Shown here in pieces: positions 34,397 to 43,107 of a DNA stretch of 43,107 bases. This DNA is from an uncultured SAR86 cluster bacterium. GTDB lineage: Bacteria > Pseudomonadota > Gammaproteobacteria > Magnimaribacterales > D2472. Position 1 is the first letter of the stretch. Every line of letters starts with the position of its first letter. A program made the translations under genes and the position numbers. The stretch covers positions 1-43,107 of the forward strand of contig CACKRJ010000010.1 of NCBI GenBank assembly GCA_902602595.1, in the 5' to 3' direction. The notes beneath the pieces are model-generated. The model ran no database searches. It worked only from the letters and a program-made list of their open reading frames with translations, and was not told the origin of the DNA.

Positions 34397-36808
34397 CTAA
34401 TGGGGTTTTCTAGAACTTGTTCTTGGACTGGATGATTTTGGTTTGCTGAGACTCTTAGAACTTCTTCCTTTTTTAATTGGTTTTGGTTCTGAGGTAAGAG
34501 CTTGAGTAATGGCGTCGTCAACCCATCTAACTGGTAGAATCTCTAATGCATGGGTAATTTGTGATGGTATTTCTCTCAATTCAGCAGCATTATCTTCGGG
34601 AATAATTACTCGCTTTATTCCTCCTCGTTTAGCAGCCAATAATTTTTCTTTCAGGCCGCCAATTTTTGTTACTTGGCCATGCAAAGTAATTTCGCCTGTC
34701 ATGGCAGTATCTGATCTCACAGGTATTCCTGTGAAAACAGAGATCATTGCTGTGCACATTCCAACTCCAGCACTGGGTCCATCCTTTGGCGTAGCTCCAT
34801 CAGGAACATGAATATGAACATCAAATTTTTCATAGAAATTAGCAGGGATGCCTAATTTCTTTGATCTGGATCTCACAACTGTTAAAGCAGCTTGAATGGA
34901 TTCCTGCATTACGTCTCCCAAAGAACCAGTTTTGATCACTTGCCCTTTACCAGGAACATACGAGGATTCAATGGTAAGCATTTCGCCACCAACTTCAGTC
35001 CATGCCAACCCAGCAACTTTACCCACAATGTCCTCAACATCTGCTTCACCAAATTTAAATTTAGGAACACCGCAATATTTTTCTAAATTTTTTGGGGTAA
35101 TATTTATTGAAGATTGAATTTTTTTGGTATCTGCAAGAACTCTTTCTTTAACTGACTTTCTAAAAATTTTTGCAATTTGTCTTTCCAGCCCTCTCACTCC
35201 AGCTTCTCTTGTGTAATGACGAACTATGTCCAATATAGATTTATCGGTTAGCTTGACTTCTTTTTCTTGCAGCCCATTCCTTTCAAGCTGCTTAGGAATT
35301 AAATATTGTTTAGCGATATTTAATTTTTCGTCCTCTATATAACCAGGCAACCTGATGATCTCCATTCGATCAAGCAAAGGACCTGGAATATTTAAACTGT
35401 TGGCCGTGCAAACAAACATCACCTCAGAAAGATCAAAATCTACCTCTAAGTAATGATCTGAGAATGTATTATTTTGTTCCGGATCTAAAACCTCTAAAAG
35501 AGCCGATGCCGGATCGCCGCGATGGTCCATGCCCATTTTGTCAATCTCATCTAATAGGAATAAAGGATTCTTTACTTCAACTTTTGAAAGCTTTTGTATA
35601 ATTTTTCCGGGCATAGATCCAATATAGGTTCTTCGATGTCCTCTAATTTCTGCTTCATCCCTAACCCCACCCAATGACATTCTGGCAAATTTTCTATTCG
35701 TAGCCCTTGCTATAGATTTTCCAAGAGAAGTTTTTCCAACTCCGGGCGGGCCAACCAAACACAAGACAGGCGCTTTTAACTTCTTGACTCTTTGTTGAAC
35801 TGCCAAATATTCTAAAATCCTTTCTTTTACTTCATCCAAACCGAAGTGATCTTCATTGAGAATTTCTATTGCTGCATTCAAATTTGATTTAACTTTGCTT
35901 CTTTTCTTCCAAGGTATACTAGTGAGCCAATCTAGATATGAACGAACAACTGATGCCTCTGCCGACATAGGTGACATTTGCTTGAACTTGGTAAATTCAT
36001 TGTTTGCTTTTTTTAATGCCTCCTTAGACATGCCAGCCTTGGCAATATTTTCTTCCAATTGCGAGATTTCATCGCCCTCTTCACTAATATCACCCAGCTC
36101 TTTTTGAGCAGCTTTTATTTGCTCATTTAGATAGTACTCACGTTGAGATTTTTCCATCTGCCCTTTGACTCTATTACGAATTCTTTTATCAACATCCATA
36201 ACATCTAATTGAGACTCTATGTAAGCTATAAGAATTTCAGCTCTTAACTGAAAGTCGGCTGTTTCAAGAATTTCTTGTTTTTGCTTGATTTCCATTGGTA
36301 GATGACCAGCTATTGAATCAATAATTCTAGATAAATCATCTAAAGCATCTATTGATGCCAAAACCTCTGGAGCAATTTTCTTAGTAATTTTAATAAAGTC
36401 ATGGAACTTAGCTTTAATAAACCTTGCTAAATTTTCTCCATCTTTGGCTTCAATCGCTGGCTCTGAAATTAGACTTACTCTAACTTTAGAAAATTTTGAG
36501 TCTAACTCTAAAGATTCCATTTGAGCTCTATGCGAGCCTTCAACCAGAACTTTAACAGTGCCATCGGGCAATTTAATAAGTTGAAGTATATTGGCAATGG
36601 TTGCGATTTTAAACAAATCATCAAACAAAGGTGCATCTAACGATCCATCTTTTTGAGCAGCTAAAATAATCTTCTTCTCGCCGGCCATGGCTGCGTTCAA
36701 TGCATTGATAGATTTATTCCTGCCAACAAATAGTGTTGAAACAACTCCTGGGAAAACAACGACGTCTCTAAGAGGAATAAGCGGAAGATCATATTTAATA
36801 GCAGTCAT
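34397..36808 (-). CDS. lon: ATP-dependent protease Lon
   Basis: Cytoplasmic AAA+ serine protease that removes damaged and regulatory proteins. The 803-residue protein has the N-terminal substrate domain (LPLIPLRDVVVFPG at 9-21), the Walker A GPPGVGKT at 353-360, the Walker B FLLDEIDK near 417-424, and the Ser-Lys dyad at S679 (PKDGPSAG) and K722 (GGLKEKLLAAKRGG), the same numbers as E. coli. The last 28 residues are a Ser/Lys/Arg-rich tail beyond the protease domain, similar in character to but distinct from tails of other Lon proteins. The gene lies 30 bases after clpX, with no ribosome-binding site before the ATG. Confidence 0.97.
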   Translation of the reverse strand: MTAIKYDLPLIPLRDVVVFPGVVSTLFVGRNKSINALNAAMAGEKKIILAAQKDGSLDAPLFDDLFKIATIANILQLIKLPDGTVKVLVEGSHRAQMESLELDSKFSKVRVSLISEPAIEAKDGENLARFIKAKFHDFIKITKKIAPEVLASIDALDDLSRIIDSIAGHLPMEIKQKQEILETADFQLRAEILIAYIESQLDVMDVDKRIRNRVKGQMEKSQREYYLNEQIKAAQKELGDISEEGDEISQLEENIAKAGMSKEALKKANNEFTKFKQMSPMSAEASVVRSYLDWLTSIPWKKRSKVKSNLNAAIEILNEDHFGLDEVKERILEYLAVQQRVKKLKAPVLCLVGPPGVGKTSLGKSIARATNRKFARMSLGGVRDEAEIRGHRRTYIGSMPGKIIQKLSKVEVKNPLFLLDEIDKMGMDHRGDPASALLEVLDPEQNNTFSDHYLEVDFDLSEVMFVCTANSLNIPGPLLDRMEIIRLPGYIEDEKLNIAKQYLIPKQLERNGLQEKEVKLTDKSILDIVRHYTREAGVRGLERQIAKIFRKSVKERVLADTKKIQSSINITPKNLEKYCGVPKFKFGEADVEDIVGKVAGLAWTEVGGEMLTIESSYVPGKGQVIKTGSLGDVMQESIQAALTVVRSRSKKLGIPANFYEKFDVHIHVPDGATPKDGPSAGVGMCTAMISVFTGIPVRSDTAMTGEITLHGQVTKIGGLKEKLLAAKRGGIKRVIIPEDNAAELREIPSQITHALEILPVRWVDDAITQALTSEPKPIKKGRSSKSLSKPKSSSPRTSSRKPH

Positions 36809-36838
36809 ATAAATATAATGAGGGAGAATTTTTTAAAT

Positions 36839-38072
<1,234 letters not shown>

Positions 38073-38083
<11 letters not shown>

Positions 38084-38687
38084 TCGAAGTTGGTCTAGTC
38101 TCTAATATTTCATCAATTATGCCATAGGCTTTAGCTTCCTTAGCATTCAAAAAATTATCTCTATCAGTGTCTTGCTCAACTTTCTTTAAAGTTTTGCCGG
38201 TGTGCTTAGCAAGTATCTCATTAACCTTTTGTTTAACCAAAAGCATTTCTTTTGCATGGATTTCAAAGTCAGAAGCTTGGCCTTGAAAGCCGCCAAGTGG
38301 TTGATGAATCATGATTCGAGAATTTGTTAACGCAAACCTTTTTCCCTTTTCTCCACCAGCAAGTAACAGCGATCCCATACTTGCTGCCTGACCAATGCAC
38401 AATGTCGAAACCTCAGGAGCAATAAACTGCATGGTGTCATATATAGCTAGCCCTGAAGAAATTACTCCGCCAGGAGAATTAATATAAATACTGATATCCT
38501 TTTCAGGATTTTCTGACTCTAAAAATAGAAGCTGAGCAACAACTAAGTTAGAAATATAATCATCTATGGGACCAGATAAGAAAATAATTCTTTCTTTTAG
38601 AAGTCGCGAATATATATCAAAAGCGCGCTCCCCTCGAGGAGTCTGCTCTACAACCATTGGAACCAAACCAGAATTTATTTTTTCCAT
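38073..38687 (-). CDS. clpP: ATP-dependent Clp protease proteolytic subunit ClpP
   Basis: Barrel-forming serine protease. The 204-residue protein carries the complete triad: S103 in GQAASMGS, H128 in MIHQPLGG and D177 in [28 protein letters not shown] (68-87) is the oxyanion-strand region. Full length with a short N-terminal propeptide region. It starts three bases after the tig stop, overlaps clpX, and is in the usual tig-clpP-clpX-lon order. No ribosome-binding site is evident, so expression probably depends on coupling to tig. Confidence 0.97.
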
Positions 38688-38690
38688 AAT

Positions 38691-39992
38691 TTATTTATTT
38701 GCAAGTTCTGAAAATTTTATCACCTTTGATTTAGATTTAAGGGCAGAATCTAATTTTTCAATAAGCAAATTTTCTAAGATTACCATTCTATACTGATCAA
38801 GTTGCTGAGGCTGACTTTGAATCCAAGTCCTAAATTGGTCTCCGTCCTTATACTTTTCAGCTTCTTCGTCGATAAAAGTATTTAGGTCATCCTCTTTTAC
38901 TTCAAGTTCATATTTTTGTATTAAAGCTGAAAAAAGTAGATCTAATCTCACTCTTTTTTCAGCATTTTCTTTAAACTCCTCCACAGGAAAAAGGTCTTCT
39001 GGAGCATTTTCAGCAGTTTGACCCATTCTCATTAATGAATCCTTTCTCATCAGTTCTGCTTGTTCAGCGACCGTAGCATTTGGAACTTTAAAATCATTAC
39101 TTTGAAGAAGCGTTTCGTATATAGACTCCTTGGTAAGAGATTTTTCTTGTTGAACTATTTCTCCTTCCATTCTTTTAGAGATCTCTTCACGAAAACTCTT
39201 TTCATCAGCTACGTCCTCCATTGCAAGCTTTTCAAAAAGCTCATTATTAATTTCAGCTTTATGCATTTCTTGCACTTCATGAACGGTAATAAGGAATTCA
39301 GTCTCCTTGCCTGCTAAATCCTTTTTAAAATAATCTTCTGGGAAGTTTGTTTTGAATGAAAAGGTTTCTCCAGATTTCTTACCAACCAAATTATCTTCAA
39401 ACCCTGGAATCATAGATTTTGAACCTAAAACCAATTTAAAGTCTTTGGATTCATTTCCTTCAAAACCCTCACCATCAATCTTGCCTTCGAAATCAATAAC
39501 TACTTGATCTTTATTTTCAGCAACTCTTTCAACCTTTCGCCATTCGCAATACCTTTCTAAAATATCATCAATAGCCAGGTCAACATCTGAGTCATCTAAA
39601 GTGATCTCAGATTTTTCAAAGCTTTTCCATCGAGAAATCTTTGGCTTAATTTCTGGAAAAACTTCAAATACTGCCGAATAAGAAATGGGCTTGGTGGCAT
39701 CCTCATTCTCTATGCTGATTGCAGGTGAAGATGCAGGTTTAATGTTCTGTTCTTGCAGTTCCTTTGGATAGCTCTCTTGGATAAGCTCATTTAATACTTC
39801 GAAGTGAATAGAATCTCCATAACGTTGCTTGAGAACATCATCAGGAACATTGCCTTTTCTAAAACCATCGAGTTTTGCTGAAGATTTTATCTTTGAAAGC
39901 TTGCCTGTATATTTTTTTTCATAATTCTCAACAGGAACTGAAACAGTCAACTTACGTTCTAAATCTTTTAGTTTTTTTATTTTGCTACTCAT
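38691..39992 (-). CDS. tig: Trigger factor
   Basis: Ribosome-associated chaperone and prolyl isomerase. The 433-residue protein has the N-terminal ribosome-binding loop as GFRKGNVP (about 44-51; GFRxGxxP consensus), an FKBP-type domain around 160-245 (VIDFEGKIDGEGFEGNESKD, then MIPGFEDNLVGKKSGE) and the helical C-terminal arms. Length equals the E. coli protein (432). It begins 19 bases after the 3' end of tRNA-His, with no ribosome-binding site in the gap, which implies co-transcription with the tRNA or a processed or leaderless 5' end. Confidence 0.96.
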   Translation of the reverse strand: MSSKIKKLKDLERKLTVSVPVENYEKKYTGKLSKIKSSAKLDGFRKGNVPDDVLKQRYGDSIHFEVLNELIQESYPKELQEQNIKPASSPAISIENEDATKPISYSAVFEVFPEIKPKISRWKSFEKSEITLDDSDVDLAIDDILERYCEWRKVERVAENKDQVVIDFEGKIDGEGFEGNESKDFKLVLGSKSMIPGFEDNLVGKKSGETFSFKTNFPEDYFKKDLAGKETEFLITVHEVQEMHKAEINNELFEKLAMEDVADEKSFREEISKRMEGEIVQQEKSLTKESIYETLLQSNDFKVPNATVAEQAELMRKDSLMRMGQTAENAPEDLFPVEEFKENAEKRVRLDLLFSALIQKYELEVKEDDLNTFIDEEAEKYKDGDQFRTWIQSQPQQLDQYRMVILENLLIEKLDSALKSKSKVIKFSELANK

Positions 39993-40011
39993 TTTATATA
40001 TCTAATTTTAA

Positions 40012-40089
40012 TGGGGCGAGCGATGGGGTTCGAACCCACGGCCTCCGGAGCCACAATCCAGCGCTCTAACCAACTGAGCTACGCCCGCC
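40012..40089 (-). tRNA. tRNA-His (anticodon GTG)
   Basis: Read on the minus strand, a complete cloverleaf with encoded CCA. The acceptor GCGGGCG pairs with CGCTCGC, and an extra 5' G (40089) pairs with C73, the hallmark of tRNA-His. The anticodon stem CTGGA/TCCGG encloses TTGTGGC (anticodon GTG), and the T-arm has GGGTTCGAACCCC. It lies just upstream of tig on the same strand. Confidence 0.97.
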
Positions 40090-40101
40090 AAGAAACGAAA
40101 C

Positions 40102-40107
40102 ATTATA
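40102..40107 (-). promoter_or_regulatory. -10 box of the tRNA-His/tig transcript
   Basis: On the minus strand TATAAT ends 12 bases before the 5' end of tRNA-His, so transcription would start a few bases before the tRNA. The -35 region is AT-rich without a clear match. Confidence 0.5.
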
Positions 40108-40120
40108 GATGTAAAAAGCT

Positions 40121-40143
40121 TATAATAATATTTTTTAAGGGGG
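40121..40143 (+). promoter_or_regulatory. -10 box and ribosome-binding site of glutamate dehydrogenase
   Basis: On the plus strand TATAAT is at 40121-40126 and a strong AAGGGGG at 40137-40143, five bases before the TTG start at 40149. The implied leader is only about 15 bases. It is 13 bases from the oppositely directed tRNA-His -10 box. Confidence 0.5.
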
Positions 40144-40148
40144 ATATT

Positions 40149-41552
40149 TTGGTTAACCAAGATTTTTTAAATAGTACCAATAAACTATTTGATCAAGCTT
40201 TAAGCTATACGGAAATTTCATCTGATTTAGCTTCAAGAATTAGAGTTTGCAATTCAACTTATACAATCAATTTCGGCGTTAAACTAAGAAATGAAATACA
40301 CACATTTACTGGGTGGCGTTCAGTCCACTCAGAACATTTTGAACCAGCCAAAGGTGGTATTCGATATGACATCAATGCCTCTCAAGAAGAGGTGGAAGCT
40401 CTTGCAGCTCTTATGACTTATAAGTGTGCAATTATTGAAGTGCCCTATGGTGGCTCTAAGGGTGCTTTGAAAATAAATCCAAAAGACTGGACTAAAGCTG
40501 AGATAGAAAAAATTACTAGACGATTTGCCCAGGAGCTCATTAAACGCGATTTAATTCATCCTGCTCAAAATGTTCCAGCTCCAGATGTAGGAACGGGTGC
40601 AGAAGAAATGGCATGGATAGCAGATGAGTATAGACGCATTTATCCTACTGATATTAATGCACTGGCGTGTGTGACTGGTAAACCTATCCAAAAAGGAGGG
40701 TTAGTAGGTCGATCAGAGGCAACTGGCAGAGGTGTTCAATACATAATAAGAGAGTTCTTCAGGCATGAAGAAGATGTTCTTAAAACAGGTTTAAAAGGAA
40801 GCTTAAAAAATAAAAAGGTTGCTGTTCAAGGGCTTGGAAATGTTGGATATCATGCTGCAAAGTTTTTACAAGAAGAGGATGGATGCAAGATAGTTTGTGT
40901 CATGGAGCTCAATGGAGCAATCCTTAACCGAAATGGTTTAGATATAGAAAAAATAAAACAATATTACTCTGAACATGGAAGTTTTGAGGGCTGCAACGAA
41001 GGCAAATTTGAAGCAAACACATCAGAATGCTTAATCATGAAGTGTGACATTCTTATTCCAGCAGCAAGAGAAAATGTTATTGATAAGAATAACGCTCAAG
41101 AAGTTCAAGCCAAGCTTATTGTCGAGGCAGCAAATGGTCCTATCACTTATGAGGCAGATGGACTATTAAATAAGCGCAATGTAACTATTATTCCAGACAT
41201 TATGGCCAATGCTGGAGGAGTAGCGGTCAGCTATTTTGAGTGGATTAGAAATTTAAGGCACATACGTTTTGGCAGACTTGAAAAAAGAAGAAATGCTTTC
41301 CAATTTGACACTCTCATTTCCGCAATTGAAACCATGACAGGAAAGGAAATGCCAGAAAAATTTAAAGAAAAGTTCATTGAAGGCGCAAATGAAATAGATT
41401 TGGTCAGATCCGGTCTTGATGACATGATGAGAGAAGCTTATCAAAAGGTTAGGCACAGCATGATTGAAAATGATATTCCAAATCTGCGCACAGCAGCATA
41501 TAAATTAGCATTAGACAGAATTGCCACAAGTTACGATTCGATTGGCTTATAA
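40149..41552 (+). CDS. Glutamate dehydrogenase (Glu/Leu/Phe/Val dehydrogenase family)
   Basis: Interconverts glutamate and 2-oxoglutarate plus ammonia with NAD(P). From TTG at 40149 the protein has 467 residues; the open frame runs back into the tRNA-His gene, but AAGGGGG before this TTG marks the true start. Substrate-site lysines are K68 (PAKGG), K92 (MTYKCA) and K104 (GGSKG), with catalytic D146 in PAPDVGTG. The nucleotide motif is GLGNVG near 229, and IVEAANGPIT and IPDIMANAGGVAVSYFEW near 334 and 355 complete the family pattern. Cofactor preference is not certain. It could feed glutamate released by Ggt or peptidases into the TCA cycle. It converges on the GST-like gene with two bases between stops. 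Confidence 0.9.
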   Translation: MVNQDFLNSTNKLFDQALSYTEISSDLASRIRVCNSTYTINFGVKLRNEIHTFTGWRSVHSEHFEPAKGGIRYDINASQEEVEALAALMTYKCAIIEVPYGGSKGALKINPKDWTKAEIEKITRRFAQELIKRDLIHPAQNVPAPDVGTGAEEMAWIADEYRRIYPTDINALACVTGKPIQKGGLVGRSEATGRGVQYIIREFFRHEEDVLKTGLKGSLKNKKVAVQGLGNVGYHAAKFLQEEDGCKIVCVMELNGAILNRNGLDIEKIKQYYSEHGSFEGCNEGKFEANTSECLIMKCDILIPAARENVIDKNNAQEVQAKLIVEAANGPITYEADGLLNKRNVTIIPDIMANAGGVAVSYFEWIRNLRHIRFGRLEKRRNAFQFDTLISAIETMTGKEMPEKFKEKFIEGANEIDLVRSGLDDMMREAYQKVRHSMIENDIPNLRTAAYKLALDRIATSYDSIGL

Positions 41553-41554
41553 GT

Positions 41555-42190
41555 TTACGGAAAAATATTTCCATTATTTTTTACAGGATCCCATACGGCA
41601 TATTTCTGCATGGCTTGAGCAAACAAATCACTGCTTTCAAAATAATTCAATAAGTTAATTACATTGAAAAAGTTTTGAGAAAAAAACCAATCTGGATTAG
41701 CTATTTTACATTGTCGAATAAATGGAAGAATGGAGATATCTAAAAGGCTAACTTCTTTACCAAAAATCCAAGGGTTGGGATTAATCTTTTTATCTAAATT
41801 TTCAAGAATAAGCTTGCATTCATTTTGATGGTCCTTAGGATCTTCGCCATAACGAGATGAATATTTATACCGGTCAAGATGATATTTAAATTTTGAATCA
41901 AATAAATGTATAAGCTCTGAGGATAATAACCGTTCTGCTTCTGAAAAAACATGGACATTAGGAGCAGGTGACTCCATAGCCCAAGAAATTATGTCTAGGC
42001 TTTCATCTAAAACTTTTTTGGTAAATTGCAAAACAGGAACGGTGCCCTTTGAAGAAACTTGTAACATTTCATCAGGTTTATCTTTCAGCAGAATTTCTCT
42101 TAACTCACATTCTTTTGAAGCTAAAATCAATGCCATGCGCGCTCGTATAGCATATGGACATCTTCTAAAACTATAGAGTATTGGCATCAT
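41555..42190 (-). CDS. Glutathione S-transferase-like protein
   Basis: A 211-residue two-domain protein with a thioredoxin-like N-terminal domain: PILYSFRRCPYAIRARMAL (3-21), where CPYA at 10-13 is an omega/beta-type active-site cysteine, then KGTVPVL with the cis-proline (48-54) and a DESLDII segment (62-68) for glutathione binding. The rest is helical, with a DISILPFIRQ block near 157-166 typical of GST C-terminal domains. Probably a cysteine-type thiol transferase. Its ATG overlaps the stop of trhO by four bases (ATGA), so the pair is coupled. Confidence 0.85.
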   Translation of the reverse strand: MMPILYSFRRCPYAIRARMALILASKECELREILLKDKPDEMLQVSSKGTVPVLQFTKKVLDESLDIISWAMESPAPNVHVFSEAERLLSSELIHLFDSKFKYHLDRYKYSSRYGEDPKDHQNECKLILENLDKKINPNPWIFGKEVSLLDISILPFIRQCKIANPDWFFSQNFFNVINLLNYFESSDLFAQAMQKYAVWDPVKNNGNIFP

Positions 42191-43107
42191 TTTTTACTTG
42201 ACTGGAAAATTGCACCAATGTGTTTTTCATTTCTAAGCTTGGCTAAATCAACTTGTTTTTGTCGATCCGCATAACGTTTCTTTTGATCAGGTGTTTTTTC
42301 ATAAAAACAATTTAAGCAACTCACTCCCCTTACATACTCTTCTTCAAGTTTGTCTGCATCTGTAATAGGCATCCTGCAACCATGACACATATCGTAAGAA
42401 CCAACTTCTAAATTGTGATTTAGAGCTACTCGATCATCAAAAACAAAACATTCCCCATTCCACAATGATTCTTCTGCATCAACTTTTTCCATATAATTTA
42501 AAATGCCGCCTTGCAGATGATAAATATTTTTAAACCCTTTAGCCTTCATTAAAGAGGATGCTTTCTCGCATCGTATGCCGCCAGTACAAAACATGGCAAC
42601 TTTTTTATTTTTATCAATGCCGGCAGATTCAATACCCTCAAGCCAATCGGGGAATTCTCGAAAATTTGTAGTCTCTGGTTGTATAGATTTTTTAAAAGTA
42701 CCAATTGAAAATTCATAAGTATTTCTAGTGTCTAAGACCAAAACATCTTCCTGAGAAATTAAATTATTCCAGTCTTCAGGTTGAACATACTCGCCAACAA
42801 TTTTTGCTGGATCAGCTAATTCATTGCCAATGCTTACGATTTCATCCTTTAATTTAACTTTAAGACGAGGAAATGGATCATCTGCGCAAGAGGAAGTTTT
42901 GAAGTTCTGGGACTCATAGAGGTTATTTGATTGTAAGAAATCTTTAAATCGATCTATACCAGCCCCCCCTCCAGCTACGGTTCCATTAATCCCTTCATGA
43001 GCTAGAAGCACAGTGCCCTTGATATCTTCTTTTTTTAAGAAGTGGGTAAATGTCCTTTGCAATTCATCTAAATTCAATAAGTCTGCAAAAGCATAGAAAG
43101 TTGCTAC
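42187..43107 (-). CDS. trhO: tRNA uridine(34) hydroxylase TrhO / rhodanese-domain protein, 5' end cut by window edge
   Basis: YceA/TrhO-family protein that hydroxylates U34 of some tRNAs without oxygenase cofactor. The frame stays open to the last base of the window; the residues before the TTG at 43077 read VATFYAFADL, which is the family's N-terminal strand, so only about three to five residues are missing. An acylphosphatase-like N-terminal domain contains GTVLLAHEGINGTVAG, and a rhodanese domain holds the catalytic cysteine in FCTGGIRCEKASS. A C-terminal cysteine-rich segment has CHGC and CLNC pairs, probably metal-binding. It is coupled to the GST-like gene by a four-base overlap. Confidence 0.93.
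   Translation of the reverse strand, partial: VATFYAFADLLNLDELQRTFTHFLKKEDIKGTVLLAHEGINGTVAGGGAGIDRFKDFLQSNNLYESQNFKTSSCADDPFPRLKVKLKDEIVSIGNELADPAKIVGEYVQPEDWNNLISQEDVLVLDTRNTYEFSIGTFKKSIQPETTNFREFPDWLEGIESAGIDKNKKVAMFCTGGIRCEKASSLMKAKGFKNIYHLQGGILNYMEKVDAEESLWNGECFVFDDRVALNHNLEVGSYDMCHGCRMPITDADKLEEEYVRGVSCLNCFYEKTPDQKKRYADRQKQVDLAKLRNEKHIGAIFQSSKK

Noticed and set aside
40011-40148. Upstream extension of glutamate dehydrogenase starting inside the tRNA-His gene
   Set aside because: The extra residues are translated antisense tRNA sequence; a ribosome-binding site and family N-terminus place the start at TTG 40149.

Overview
The window is AT-rich, tightly packed bacterial chromosome. It has 34 protein genes, two of them cut by the window edges, two tRNA genes, and no gene-free stretch longer than about 210 bases. 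The housekeeping genes are gammaproteobacterial in sequence and order. The low GC, minimal spacing, interlocked stop codons and three large TonB-dependent receptors point to a streamlined marine gammaproteobacterium, probably SAR86-like. That placement is inference; no ribosomal RNA is present to confirm it.

Left part (1-9.7 kb): a catabolic/accessory block. It holds the C-terminus of a Rieske oxygenase of the KshA / cholesterol-7-desaturase type, thymidine kinase, a SnoaL-like protein, a FadH-like flavin/Fe-S oxidoreductase, alanine dehydrogenase, tRNA-Ala, a TauD/TfdA dioxygenase, a thiolase-like protein and an exported M20 amidohydrolase. The mix of Rieske oxygenase, dienoyl-CoA-reductase-like enzyme and lipid-transfer-type thiolase suggests degradation of sterol-like or fatty compounds, but the substrate cannot be read from sequence.

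Middle-left part (8.8-17.4 kb): a LysR regulator divergent from a TonB receptor, followed on the same strand by an exported alpha/beta hydrolase-fold protein lacking its nucleophile, a DASS/SLC13 carboxylate transporter, gamma-glutamyltransferase and an EthD-like protein. The shared LysR/receptor intergenic region carries a good T-N11-A dyad. It reads as an outer-membrane uptake, periplasmic cleavage and inner-membrane uptake route for an amidated or gamma-glutamyl compound (inference).

Right part (17.4-43.1 kb): conserved backbone. rnhA-dnaQ-gltX, mltD, an oppABC importer without an ATPase gene, two tandem TonB receptors, fabI, then tRNA-His-tig-clpP-clpX-lon-hupB-ppiD, glutamate dehydrogenase, a GST-like protein and trhO. 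From memory, Pseudomonas keeps tig-clpP-clpX-lon-hupB-ppiD-fabI-(peptide ABC importer)-mltD-rnhA-dnaQ in the same overall order. The tandem receptors here therefore look inserted between fabI and the importer, and the importer's ATPase gene looks lost. Strong intrinsic terminators are seen only after the three receptors and after hupB, while four of seven convergent gene pairs share a four-base overlapping stop.
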